From positions 1,178,001-1,242,000 of the forward strand of contig CP087563.1 of NCBI GenBank assembly GCA_020974905.1: a stretch of 64,000 nt of DNA, in the 5' to 3' direction. The notes under the pieces are model-generated. The model did no database searches. It was not told where the DNA came from and saw only the letters and a program-made list of their open reading frames with translations. Numbering within the stretch: position 1 is the stretch's first letter; each line of letters starts with the position of its first letter. This DNA comes from Planctomycetes bacterium syqfu. GTDB lineage: Bacteria; Planctomycetota; Phycisphaerae; Phycisphaerales; Phycisphaeraceae. Positions 1 to 9,400 of the stretch are shown here, piece by piece. The translations under genes and the position numbers were made by a program.

Positions 1-13
1 GAGAACCTTCAAG

Positions 14-1096
14 TCAGGTATTGGCCGGTCCGGTTGATTCGCCAACGACCAGCTTGAGTTCTTCAGGCGCAACCACCATCGGCCCACGCCAGCCATCCTG
101 ATCATCAAGAACCCAACGCATGCATTGGCGGATCAACTCGACATAATCAGGCTGCGCCAGACTCGTCAAAGAGGGACGCATGAATGGGCCAAGACCTTCA
201 TCGCTGACGACAGCAATGCTCAGGTCTTTACCGACTTCGATACCCATGTCATGACAGGCGCGACAGGCACCGACCGCTGCCGGTGCCGTGGTGCAATACA
301 GGGCTTTGTTCTTGATCTTGTTATCAGAGATAAGTTGCTTGACCTGCTTGTAACTCCAGGGCATGACTGATTCATAAGCTTGAACCGGCAGATTAAACAG
401 CTGGCCATCAAGCTCATTGGTTTTGAGATAGTCCTCCCAGACACCAATACGTGTGCCGATCACCGCGTCATGTGGCTGGCAATTCAGACAGTCGATCTGC
501 TGATGGCCCAAGCCGTGTAAGTGTTCAACCACCTTGGACATGGCGGATGTCGGATAGGAGAAAACCGAAGGCAGCCAATTAGCCGTCTGATCAAACTCAA
601 GCACGGCCACAGAACAATCGCATTGACGCAAACGCTCGATCACCATCTTGGGCATATCCTGCGTCACGGGCATAATCACAATGCCATCGACTTGATCCAT
701 GTCACGGAACAAAGCGGGATCTTCCCAGTCGACATATTGAACCAGTCGCACGGAGAACCCCACCTCGCGCGAAACCCGCATCATGGCCGTGGACCAGAAA
801 TCAAATTCACGGCCCGGCCAGGCAGGCATCGCCAACATCACCTTGGACTTGGCGTGCTGCTCAACAACATGTGAACGCACTGCCAGGCGACCATTGTTCT
901 GGCGTTCGAGTTGATCGCTGGCAAGTAACTCATCAAGCACCTTGCGCATCGTCCCCCGACTCACACCCAACTCAGTTGCAAGTACACGCTCAGAAGGAAA
1001 GAAACCCGCCCTGTATTCTCCATCAGAAATTCGCTTGCGGATGAGGTTGGCAAGATAGTCTGATTTGCTGCGATTGGTAAAAGGTGTCGTAGTCAT
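14..1096 (-). CDS. GntR-family regulator with LacI-type ligand domain
   Basis: This is a transcription repressor-type protein of 360 aa. Residues about 8-75 form a GntR winged helix (LANLIRKRISDGEYRAG, then PSERVLATELGVSRGTMRKVL). From about residue 84 to the end there is a periplasmic-binding-protein-like sensor domain of the LacI/GalR kind (VDGIVIMP, ALYCTTAPAAVGACRACHDMG, LTSLAQPD), as in AraR-type proteins. The ligand is therefore probably a sugar, but it cannot be named from sequence. An in-frame ATG lies 18 bases upstream at 1114; I prefer 1096 because the GntR domain begins just after it. A perfect palindrome lies 31 bases upstream and suggests autoregulation. The gene is transcribed away from the sigma-factor gene, and no target operon is visible because the window ends just beyond its stop. 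Confidence 0.9.
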   Translation of the reverse strand: MTTTPFTNRSKSDYLANLIRKRISDGEYRAGFFPSERVLATELGVSRGTMRKVLDELLASDQLERQNNGRLAVRSHVVEQHAKSKVMLAMPAWPGREFDFWSTAMMRVSREVGFSVRLVQYVDWEDPALFRDMDQVDGIVIMPVTQDMPKMVIERLRQCDCSVAVLEFDQTANWLPSVFSYPTSAMSKVVEHLHGLGHQQIDCLNCQPHDAVIGTRIGVWEDYLKTNELDGQLFNLPVQAYESVMPWSYKQVKQLISDNKIKNKALYCTTAPAAVGACRACHDMGIEVGKDLSIAVVSDEGLGPFMRPSLTSLAQPDYVELIRQCMRWVLDDQDGWRGPMVVAPEELKLVVGESTGPANT

Positions 1097-1126
1097 GCGT
1101 CGCCAATAAACCATTTTTTATTTTAA

Positions 1127-1144
1127 TGTACCATTTTTGGTACA
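1127..1144. promoter_or_regulatory. Palindromic operator candidate of the GntR-LacI regulator
   Basis: Arms TGTACCA and TGGTACA pair perfectly across a TTTT spacer. The site is 31 bases upstream of the preferred ATG of the regulator gene. The size and position fit an autoregulatory GntR-family operator. This is inference; no second copy was noticed in the window. Confidence 0.6.
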
Positions 1145-1420
1145 ACATAAAATTCTACGCACATTAGTCTGAAAGGCAATGTTTGAATTGATATTTTTTG
1201 TGCCACCCAGATTGGGACTATTGCATCGGGGAATAACCTGATTGCCAGTCTCGTTATTCCGCACAATCCTCACAACCTGCGCAACAGCAACCTGTTGCCA
1301 GCAGACAACTGACTCCTTAATCGGCACAAATTTCGGTAAAGTCACCGAGTCGGCACAACCGGACCCGGTAATATTCCCGACTCCCCCTCATTTTCAGGGC
1401 CAATAAGCCATTTTTCTGTT

Positions 1421-1436
1421 TGGCACGCGTCTTGCA
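1421..1436 (+). promoter_or_regulatory. Sigma-54-type (-24/-12) promoter
   Basis: The sequence TGGCACGCGTCTTGCA fits the RpoN consensus TGGCACG-N4-TTGC(A/T), with the invariant GG and GC separated by exactly ten bases. It points towards the sigma-factor gene at 1820. Transcription would start near 1447, giving a leader of about 370 bases. No activator-binding site was identified upstream. Confidence 0.7.
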
Positions 1437-1446
1437 GTTATCGAAC

Positions 1447-1819
1447 GTTGGAAGAGGGACAACCGCAAAGGTTGGCCTGAGGAAGAACTGAAAACCAAAG
1501 ACGGACATTCCTGCCTAAATGGTGTCTGATCCTTTCAGTCATGCCTCAAAGTCGACAGTTGGTTGAGAATCGCAGCTTTTGGGCGAACCACACTGACTGA
1601 CTGGGATCAAACAAGAAAAGAACATGGTGGTGTTCAAGTCGTTTGGTCGTAACCATCGCAGGACAAACGTGGACCGGGAAAAGGCTGCCAAGGCTGATCG
1701 TGGTTGGGGAACCACGGACCGCTAACAGCGCGTAACGCCTTGCAGATTTCGTAGGGGAGATCTGCAAGTAAGTATTGGGGCGGATACGGGAGAAGCAGCC
1801 TTTTTTCAGGGAGAAAGCG
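1447..1819 (+). promoter_or_regulatory. Long 5' leader of the fliA-like gene, with hairpins
   Basis: This stretch lies between the predicted sigma-54 start and the sigma-factor ATG. It contains a small CAACC-GCAAA-GGTTG hairpin near its start. A stronger hairpin at 1739-1768 has perfect 9-base arms, CTTGCAGAT and ATCTGCAAG, about 50 bases before the ATG. It also holds a 33-codon reading frame at 1624-1725. I recognise no known riboswitch class. The length and structure suggest post-transcriptional control of the sigma factor, which is inference. Confidence 0.4.
1624..1725 (+). CDS. Possible small leader ORF (33 aa)
   Basis: An ATG-started frame encodes a basic 33-residue peptide beginning MVVFKSFGRNHRRTNVDREK and ending at TAA, inside the leader of the sigma-factor gene. 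Upstream is only a purine-rich AAGAAAAGAAC without a clear Shine-Dalgarno core. I recognise no family. It may be a leader peptide, or a chance frame in a structured untranslated region. Confidence 0.2.
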   Translation: MVVFKSFGRNHRRTNVDREKAAKADRGWGTTDR

Positions 1820-2647
1820 ATGGAGTATCAATCAGGGGAAGCCCAGTATCGGCGGGGCCAAAAGTCGCCGAAATCGATTCAAGCCACCTGGATTCAGTAC
1901 AAGTTGCATCCGGATGACACGGCGTTGAGAAACAGATTGGTCGAACACTACATGCCACTGGTTTCCTATCACGCCAAACGCGTCGCGCTGAAGACCAACA
2001 AACGAACGGTAGCAGAGGAGTTGTTGACAGCGGGCGCTTTTGGATTGATGGACGCCATTGACGCCTACGACTTTGATCGTGGGATCAAGTTTGAAACCTT
2101 CTCAAGTCATCGTATCCGCGGTGCCATGCTTGATGAACTGCGAAGCCAGGATTGGCTGCCCCGACTCATCCGGTCGCGAAATACCCGACTGGAGCAGGCA
2201 AAGACGTCGTGGTTGGGACAAAGGGGTTATGCCCCGACCGACGACGATCTTTGTCGGCAAATGAATGTGGACCGCAAGGAATATCGCAAGATCACCCGCG
2301 ATGCCACACTCGCCTGCCGCGTCTCGCTCAACCAACAGGTCGCTGACAACAACGAAGCGACCGACCGTGACCTGTGTGCAGGTCACACTTTGGCGGACAC
2401 GAGTTTCAACGCCCCGAACGTGGTGGCTCAGAAACTGGAACTGCGTGAACTGGTCCTTGAAGACCTCTCGCGAATCGAACGCCTCATCGTCCTGCTCTAC
2501 TACTACGAGGGCATGACCATGAAAGAGATCAGTCTCACGTTCGACATCAGTGAATCGCGCGTCTGCCAGATGCACACGATGATCCTGGCCAAACTCCGCA
2601 GCCAGCTTCGTCGACACGAAATGACGACAACCGCCGCATTGGCGTAA
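1820..2647 (+). CDS. fliA: RNA polymerase sigma factor, FliA/WhiG (sigma-28) family
   Basis: The 275-aa product is a group 3 sigma factor that directs RNA polymerase to motility or related late genes. Residues about 25-105 hold sigma regions 1.2/2 (LRNRLVEHYMPLVSYHAKRVA, AFGLMDAIDAYDFDRGIKFETFSSHRIRGAMLDELR). The short LPRLIRSR stretch that follows is typical of FliA-type region 3. Region 4 lies near 215-265 (ERLIVLLYYYEGMTMKEISL, then SESRVCQMHTMILAKLRSQL). The ATG at 1820 is chosen because AGGGAG lies just upstream; the longer frame from 1775 has no such site. The gene has a sigma-54-type promoter and a long leader. No flagellar gene is in the window, so the regulon is inferred from family. 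Confidence 0.9.
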   Translation: MEYQSGEAQYRRGQKSPKSIQATWIQYKLHPDDTALRNRLVEHYMPLVSYHAKRVALKTNKRTVAEELLTAGAFGLMDAIDAYDFDRGIKFETFSSHRIRGAMLDELRSQDWLPRLIRSRNTRLEQAKTSWLGQRGYAPTDDDLCRQMNVDRKEYRKITRDATLACRVSLNQQVADNNEATDRDLCAGHTLADTSFNAPNVVAQKLELRELVLEDLSRIERLIVLLYYYEGMTMKEISLTFDISESRVCQMHTMILAKLRSQLRRHEMTTTAALA

Positions 2648-2711
2648 GTGTGAAAGACGATCCGGGGTGGATCGTATCACACAGATTACAACAAACGTTT
2701 ACCACCCCCTC

Positions 2712-2750
2712 AAGGCACGATTACAGACATGTGGTCGGGCCTTTTTTTTT
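2712..2750 (+). terminator. Likely terminator after the sigma-factor gene
   Basis: AAGGC and GCCTT arms flank a long loop and are followed directly by nine T residues (2742-2750). A second perfect hairpin (ACGATCC and GGATCGT, 2657-2675) sits right after the stop codon but lacks a T-run. The gene pair here is convergent, so a terminator is expected. Confidence 0.5.
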
Positions 2751-2771
2751 GCGCCCAAACGGAGTGCAAAT

Positions 2772-3503
2772 TTAATTCTCATTGAACATCAGTGATTCAT
2801 AGATTGACTGCTGACTCATTGTTGCCGCGTGCCCATCAAGGAACAGAATATTTGCCGAACCAGGATGACGTGCATAAAACGAATCAACTGGATCGAAATG
2901 TGTATCCGGCCCGTAGAGCGTTGGAAAGTCTGCCAAGGTGATTTTATTGACACTGTGATTAATGCTGAAATAGGACGCATCAGCAGCATAAAAGACTTTG
3001 CTGGGTTGATGATAATCATTAAGTTGATTGGAATACCCCGCCCCATTGGACGCATCGAAAACCATGTAGCGATTGATCCCGTAACTCACACGCACAAGAA
3101 TGTCCGTCGGGTTGGGAAAGCCATATATGCTCGATACGCCCAACGCCTGTGCGTCTTGTGCCGGACGGAACAATCGAATGTCTTCGTCATCAGCAGGACA
3201 TGACAAAACCTCCAGAGGCGTCCGACCACTGGCGGTCAACAGGAGTCGCCAGGGAGTAAACTCCTTTCGCTTCGCAGAATACTGTGAAATCACAGGCATT
3301 TGATCCTGAAAAGTCACCGTATACGTTGACAGCAACAAAGCCTGTTGGCGTTGCTGGCTTAGGCAAGCAACGGTTCGCGAAGCATTACGAGCTGCCTGTA
3401 ATGCAGGCAACAAGATGCCAATCAGCAAGGCGATGATTGAGATCACAACCAGCAACTCAATCAAAGTAAAACCTGTGGACGTATGGATAGCTCCCCGTCG
3501 CAT
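2772..3503 (-). CDS. Prepilin-type (pseudopilin) protein with H-X9-DG signature
   Basis: The 243-aa product starts with a short basic leader and then the class III signal [19 protein letters not shown], which prepilin peptidase would cut before the Phe. The rest of that segment is the membrane helix that polymerises in type II secretion pseudopilins and type IV pilins. Near the C-terminus HPGSANILFLDGH gives the H-X9-DG motif typical of the large planctomycete/verrucomicrobial pseudopilin families. The ATG at 3503 is preferred over 3527, because the leader would then be about 11 residues long. The gene stands alone, convergent with the sigma-factor gene, with no secretion ATPase or enzyme beside it. 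Function beyond the family is unknown. Confidence 0.88.
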   Translation of the reverse strand: MRRGAIHTSTGFTLIELLVVISIIALLIGILLPALQAARNASRTVACLSQQRQQALLLSTYTVTFQDQMPVISQYSAKRKEFTPWRLLLTASGRTPLEVLSCPADDEDIRLFRPAQDAQALGVSSIYGFPNPTDILVRVSYGINRYMVFDASNGAGYSNQLNDYHQPSKVFYAADASYFSINHSVNKITLADFPTLYGPDTHFDPVDSFYARHPGSANILFLDGHAATMSQQSIYESLMFNEN

Positions 3504-3765
3504 TGCGCACCAACCTTCCTGTATCACATGTTCTAGTGATACGATATTCAGACTGTAGAACCAGAGAAACTTTCTCTTAAATGAACCAGGTCAGATATCA
3601 CATCTTCTTCGACTCACAACTTAATTGAATACCTGTTCGATTCTATCGCTCTACACATACAAGTCGAGTTGAATCTTCACGGATTGTGGATCGAATAAAT
3701 GGACCATACAATGAATAAAACTGATTGCCTTGGCTTATTGTTTTCAACCATTTCATTGGGCAATT

Positions 3766-4605
3766 TTACTGCCCAAACGCAGCCATCTTGTACGCTGCAA
3801 CGAGCATCAACACGATGAATGCGACACGCACCACCGGTAGTGGCAACTTATGCGTCAACACTGCACCAAGGCGTCCTCCGATAAATGCTCCGGGGATCAA
3901 CAATGCACCGACATACAGTCCCGTCGTCCAGGGATGACCGTGTTCGCCAAGTGTCCCGATCTTGTAAATCGAACCGAGCGCCGCACTGACGACAATCACC
4001 GTCGAGCTGTTGGCAATGCAATTTCGCAACGGTAATTTGAGCATCACCTGTTGCATCGGCACGGCAATCGCCCCACCGCCGATGCCCAGCAATCCAGCAG
4101 TAAACCCCATCACGCCCCCCAGCACACCGCTGGCGGACTTGGACGTCTTGGCATCCTCCAGGTTGTAGTCTTTCTGTTTGGAGAACATTTTCGCCAGGTT
4201 CATCCCGATGACATACACCTGGAACATCGCCAGCACGCGCCCCAGCCAGAGTCCACCATTCTGCCCTGAGAACACCGGCAGGTTACTGACATACACCCCC
4301 ACAAATGCAAAGATCACCGCAGCAGGAATCATGAATTTAACAACGTCCCATTTCACTGCCCCAGCTTGATGATGCCGCCGAGCTGCAGGCAGACTCACCG
4401 CGACGTTGGCCACCATCGCAGCAGCCTGATAGAGATGTTGATCGTAGCCAAAGACGAAACTCATTGCTGGGATCATGACAATGCTGCCACCAATCCCAAG
4501 CATGCCCCCGAGTAAACCGGCAGCCAAACCGATCAAGGCAATGATGCCCAGGTTCGGTGCAGTGGTGGTAACTTCAGCAAGTGTCAGAACAGATGTTAAA
4601 TCCAT
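3766..4605 (-). CDS. Sulfite exporter TauE/SafE family permease
   Basis: The 279-aa integral membrane protein has two homologous halves, each with the glycine-rich TauE motif: GLAAGLLGGMLGIGGSIVMI near the N-terminus and GFTAGLLGIGGGAIAVP after the middle. About eight hydrophobic helices are visible. The family exports sulfite, sulfoacetate or other organosulfonates; the substrate here is not decidable. The ATG at 4605 is preferred to 4662 because a purine-rich GAAAG lies just upstream, and the longer start adds a Cys-rich stretch not expected before the first helix. The gene is monocistronic, followed upstream by the phosphomannomutase terminator. Confidence 0.88.
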   Translation of the reverse strand: MDLTSVLTLAEVTTTAPNLGIIALIGLAAGLLGGMLGIGGSIVMIPAMSFVFGYDQHLYQAAAMVANVAVSLPAARRHHQAGAVKWDVVKFMIPAAVIFAFVGVYVSNLPVFSGQNGGLWLGRVLAMFQVYVIGMNLAKMFSKQKDYNLEDAKTSKSASGVLGGVMGFTAGLLGIGGGAIAVPMQQVMLKLPLRNCIANSSTVIVVSAALGSIYKIGTLGEHGHPWTTGLYVGALLIPGAFIGGRLGAVLTHKLPLPVVRVAFIVLMLVAAYKMAAFGQ

Positions 4606-4712
4606 GGCGTTTCTTTCAAGGCAACAGCGACACGGGGTATCGCAGCTATCTTCGCGTGACATTCTCAGGCATCAATAATATGAACACACGCATACAGCAA
4701 ATGACGGTGATC

Positions 4713-4750
4713 AAAAAACAAAGGCACCGGAGGTGAATCCAGTGCCTTTG
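4713..4750 (-). terminator. Rho-independent terminator of the phosphomannomutase gene
   Basis: Perfect 9-base arms CAAAGGCAC and GTGCCTTTG flank a loop, and on the minus strand they are followed by a run of six T residues. It lies 26 bases past the stop codon. Confidence 0.85.
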
Positions 4751-4775
4751 CATGATTCACAATGGTTGATTTAAA

Positions 4776-6167
4776 TTAGTGACCGACAGCTTCCTCACCA
4801 AGCATCGGCTTGAGTTTGGCAAGCAGTGCATCAAGCGTCGCCTGATCCTTGGCTTCGGCATTCAAACGCAGCAGCGGTTCGGTGTTGCTGGCACGGACGT
4901 TAAACCAGAAGCCTTCATTATCAAACAGGTCGAACGAAACGCCGTCGAGCTGTTCGAACTTACCTTTGGAAGCATAGTCTTCCTTGAGTTGAGCAAGGAC
5001 TGCATCTTTGTCTTCGGTGTGGAAGTTGATTTCACCGGACTGTGGGTATTTCTTGAACGGTTCGATGAGTTCGCTAAACGGCTTGTCGGTCTGACCAAGC
5101 ACGCTGAGGATGGCAGCAAAAGCAATTGCACCGGAGTCAGCGTAGTAGTTGTCACGGAAGTAGAAGTGACCGGAGAGTTCACCGCCGAAGATACCGTCGG
5201 TGTCACGGAGCAGCTTTTTCATGTTCACGTGGCCGACGCTGGATTTAGCGGGCTTGGCGCCAGCAGCGAGGATGGTTTCTTCGACAACCTTGCTCGAACG
5301 CAGATCGTAAATCACCGTTGCGCCCGGAGCCTGTGAAAGGAAGTGATCACAGAGGAAAGCGGTCAGGTGATCGCAACCAATGATATTGCCCTTCTCGTCG
5401 GTGACCATGCAGCGGTCCGCATCACCGTCGAAACATGCACCGAAAGCTGCCTTGTGTTCCACGACGCCTTCCTGGGTCGGGATCATGTTCTCGGCAACGA
5501 GGGGATTGGGTTCGTGGACGAAGCTGCCGGTGATTTCGAAGTTGACGTCGACGATTTCCAGGTTTTCAACACCGTCAAAAATCTTGGGGACCAGCTTTCC
5601 AGCCATGCCGTTGGAACCGTCGATGAAGACCTTGACGGGCTTGGCGGGAATGGTCAGGAACTGGAGAATGTGCTTGCGATAAGCATCCCAGATGTCTTCT
5701 TCGGAGTAGCTGCCGGTGATGTCCTTGGAACCACGCGGGCCACATTCTTCGGCGATGGCTTGAATGTCTTTGAGACCGGTCGTACCACCGACGGGCTTAG
5801 CCAGCGGTGCGGAGATTTTAAAGCCGTTGTACTGCGGCGGGTTATGGCTGGCGGTGGTCTGAATGCCGCCTGCACAGCCAAAGTGGTTGACCGCGAAGTA
5901 CATGATGGAGGTGTCGCACATACCAAGGTCGATGACGTTCATGCCTGCTGCACGAATACCGTCGGAGAGTGCTTCAGCAAGGGAAGGACTGCTCTTACGC
6001 ATATCCTGACTGACAAGGACAATATCACCCGCTTCGCCGGAGGGACGTTCGGGGTGGTTGGCAAGGAAAGTCGCCGTACCGAAGCCGATGGCAAAGGCTG
6101 CATCTTCATTGACTTTGTCGGGGTAGGTACCACGGATGTCATACGCTTTGAAAATTTCACTGAGCAT
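4776..6167 (-). CDS. Phosphomannomutase/phosphoglucomutase
   Basis: The 463-aa enzyme moves the phosphate between C1 and C6 of hexose phosphates, supplying mannose-1-P or glucose-1-P for cell-surface polysaccharides. All four alpha-D-phosphohexomutase signatures are present: the catalytic phosphoserine loop TTASHNPPQYNG (Ser107), the metal loop DGDADR (about 247-252), the sugar loop GGELSGH (about 328-334) and the phosphate loop RASNTEP (about 425-431). This fits the bifunctional AlgC/ManB type. The ATG at 6167 has GAGGAG five bases upstream; the frame runs on to 6386 but that extension shows no similarity. The gene is alone with its own terminator. Confidence 0.95.
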   Translation of the reverse strand: MLSEIFKAYDIRGTYPDKVNEDAAFAIGFGTATFLANHPERPSGEAGDIVLVSQDMRKSSPSLAEALSDGIRAAGMNVIDLGMCDTSIMYFAVNHFGCAGGIQTTASHNPPQYNGFKISAPLAKPVGGTTGLKDIQAIAEECGPRGSKDITGSYSEEDIWDAYRKHILQFLTIPAKPVKVFIDGSNGMAGKLVPKIFDGVENLEIVDVNFEITGSFVHEPNPLVAENMIPTQEGVVEHKAAFGACFDGDADRCMVTDEKGNIIGCDHLTAFLCDHFLSQAPGATVIYDLRSSKVVEETILAAGAKPAKSSVGHVNMKKLLRDTDGIFGGELSGHFYFRDNYYADSGAIAFAAILSVLGQTDKPFSELIEPFKKYPQSGEINFHTEDKDAVLAQLKEDYASKGKFEQLDGVSFDLFDNEGFWFNVRASNTEPLLRLNAEAKDQATLDALLAKLKPMLGEEAVGH

Positions 6168-6320
6168 AAAGGCTCCTCTACAAATCAGAGTGTTTGGTTG
6201 GTTGAGATGCACATGATAACGCCAGATCAAATCAGAATCGAACGCGGGTGGTGTTGGGAAGGGGTTAGTTTGAACCGATTGCAGTTTAGCGATCCCATTG
6301 AGACATCCAATCCAGGCGGT

Positions 6321-6360
6321 CATCCGCTTGCGGTTTATCGCGCTAAACCGCAAGCGGATG
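6321..6360. repeat. Perfect 17-base inverted repeat, member of a dispersed family
   Basis: Arms CATCCGCTTGCGGTTTA and TAAACCGCAAGCGGATG pair without mismatch across the loop TCGCGC. The right half, CGCGCTAAACCGCAAGCGG, recurs at 17264 and 20328. The element lies between the divergently transcribed phosphomannomutase and LptC-like genes. It resembles a REP-type intergenic palindrome. Confidence 0.85.
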
Positions 6361-6419
6361 ACCACAAGAAACCTGCCCAACGTCAATCACAAAACGCCAA
6401 TCCCTGTTAGAATACCCCG

Positions 6420-9400
6420 ATGAACAGTAAACACGTCCTGATAACCGGGTTGGCAGTCGTCGTGGCAGGGATTTTCTTCTTTGTCACCATGCTCGCTGCC
6501 CCCAATCCCAAACGTGCCAACAATGACGGTGGCAGTGAAATCGTCGCATTGGATGGTTGGGAAAAAGCCCCACTCGGCCAGAAGACCGGCGCCCCCAATG
6601 TCAAAGGTCTGGCGATCCACTTTGCTGACAATCACGGCGTGCAATATGACCTGCTCGGGCAATCACTGACACCCAAAAGTAAAGGTGTCATTGACGTCAA
6701 CAAACCCACCGCACGTATCCACCTCAAGCCCAATCAAACCGTCCTGCAGATCAGTGCTGACCAGGGCACGTTCATCACCCCAACCGGTGAAACCCGCAGC
6801 GGGATGATCGGCACGGTCGGCCAACCCACCTCCGGATTCCTCAAGGGTAACGTCGTTATCCGCCTGTTTGAAAACCATACCGAATCCCCCATCCAACTCA
6901 CTGACGGCTCGGCTCACGAAATTCTCACCCTCCACATGGAACAGGCCAACTTCGACCGGGACCTGGGCCAAATTCAGGCAGATGGACTCGTCAAACTCGA
7001 TGGCAGGGATGTTGCCTTCGAAGGTGAAAATCTCAACATCATCTACAGCCCCCTGCTTCAGCGCATCAACCGACTGGAAATCGAAAACGGCAAGTACATC
7101 CGCATCAAACGCGTCGATGACAATGGTGAGTTTGCCCGTGATGACCAATCCAATACCAACACGCAAACGGCTGACAACTCCGGCTCGGATCCTGCCAACA
7201 AATCAGAACCTGAGCAAACCAAGTCAGTTCAGTACTATCACATCACCCTGACCAACCGCGTTGCCATCGAAGCTCAGAAAACCCGGCTCACCGGCAATGA
7301 ACTGGAACTCTACCTGGGTATGGAGTCTCGGGATCAGGATCAGCAAGACGAATCTGAAAATGCAGCAACACCAACGCATGACCAATCACAACCTGCGAAC
7401 ACTAAACCGACCGACACGCCTGTTCAAGTCACCGAAGAAACCAAGCCGGTTGTGGATGATCCGGACGATGACATTCTCATCACGTGGACCGGTCCCCTGC
7501 TGATGCTCCCGACCGAAGGTAAGCCCCAGATGCTTGCCGACGCCCGCGATGTGTACATGCAGATCACGGGCTCACCGATGCAGATCATGCCCGAGTCCAA
7601 GGACCTGATCACCGCTGCCAATATTGATTATCTACACAGCCAATCCCGCCTGCGCATTCGCAGCAGTGACATCTACCCGCTGATCATCGACTCCCCGCAA
7701 CTCGGTGGCCTGATCACCGGCGAGAGTTATGTCATGTATCTGGACAAGGCGTTGGGCATGCTTCAGGGCAAGGGTGAACTGCGTGGCCTAAGCCGTCCTG
7801 TCATAGCCCAAACTGAAGATGCTGCAACGTCCCAGACCAAGGAAAAAAGCCTGCCCGCGGGGACTTCCGTCAAGTGGCAGGATCGCGTCGACCTGGTGTT
7901 CTATCATGACCCGGCAGACGAAAACGACCACAAACTCAAAGCGGACTTCGACAAGGTCAAGTCCATCACCTTCCGTGGTGATGTGCAGGTGGAACATGAA
8001 GACTTTGACGTCAAGTCCGATCTGGTTTCTTTGCAACTCACCGAACCCACCGAAGAACACAATCGCCAGGATGTCCGGGCCATCAAGGCTTCGGGCAACG
8101 TTGCCTTACGCACACACTCCACGGACCCCGAACGCCAGATGGCGCTGCATTCAGAGATCGCAAGCATCGCGTTTGAGCCCGATGACAAAGGCAAGATGCT
8201 CCCCGTCCAACTCAAGGCTGATGACAAAGTGGTCATTCGTCGTCCCAATCAGGTTCTCTGGGCGGATCACCTGATCGTCGATCTGGGCCATGGCACCAAG
8301 CCGGTCATCACCGCAATCAACGACACTGCTGACACAGTCCAAACTGTTGAAGCCGATCAAACCAAAGACCCCGTCGATGCGCTGGACACCATGCTCGCGT
8401 GGGAGGAAAAGGAAAAGCCGGTCCCAACGGTTGTCCCGGTTGAAGGTCAAACCACTGTCGCCGACTCGACTGCAGCCAACGAAAAAGCATCCGGCGAGGA
8501 CGACAACAAGCTGTATCTGAAGCGTATCACCGTTGAAGGTGACGTGCGTGCTCGCATGATCAATGATGATCAACCGGTCTTTGCCTTTGCCGACAAGATG
8601 ACCGGCGATGAACAGCAGGTCGAACTCTTTGGCAGTGACAAACGCCCATCACAGGTCATGCTCGATGCAGGCATCCTTGCAGGTGACCATCTGGTCTTTA
8701 CACTCAACGACCAGAATCTTCATGTCATCGGTAAGGGTACGCTCAGTTTCCTCAGTCACCCCATCGACGAGAAAACCGGCGAAGTAATTCAGGACAACGG
8801 CCTGACCAAACCCAAAGGTGAACTCAACGCCCAACCGGTCTCAGCGATCAATGTCGATGGCAATCAATCGACGGACACCAACGCTGCCTCGTCGAACACC
8901 ACCGACAACAACACAACCAACACCGTCATCGCAACCGATGGTGAACAAGAGCCCACAGTCCCCACCCTGCCCAGTCTCGAACCGGCCAAGGTTCACGTGA
9001 GTTGGCAGGACAACATGCACTACAACCACAAAGTCCGCCAAGCCCAATTCCTTGGCTCGGTCTTCCTCACCGCTGAACGCACACACGGAGCAACCACCGT
9101 CAAAGGTGATGACATCACCGTTCTCTTCAGCAAGTTTGTGGATCACCCCACAACCACCAACGCCTACCAAACGCCCAACCTCCCCAGCGTCAACGATCAA
9201 GGTCTGATCGAAACCCAATCACTTAAGGGTGGCCGGCAGATTCGCATGGTCGACATCAAGGGCAATGCTGAGTTCCTCGAAGAATCATGGGCCCCCGCCC
9301 CCGGAAGTGCCCCCGAAAACATGACCGGCGGAAACCATGTAGCACTAGACGAAAACGACAAGCCCAAACGTGGCCCGTTGCTTACGCGTCTGCGTCTTGC

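Noticed and set aside
1447-1819. Cyclic-di-GMP (GEMM) riboswitch in the fliA leader
   Set aside because: A GCAAAGG stretch recalled GEMM, but the paired stems and the second conserved block are not present.
5343-6410. 355-codon frame opposite the phosphomannomutase gene
   Set aside because: It is the antisense shadow of a well-conserved enzyme, has no ribosome site and shows no recognisable domain.
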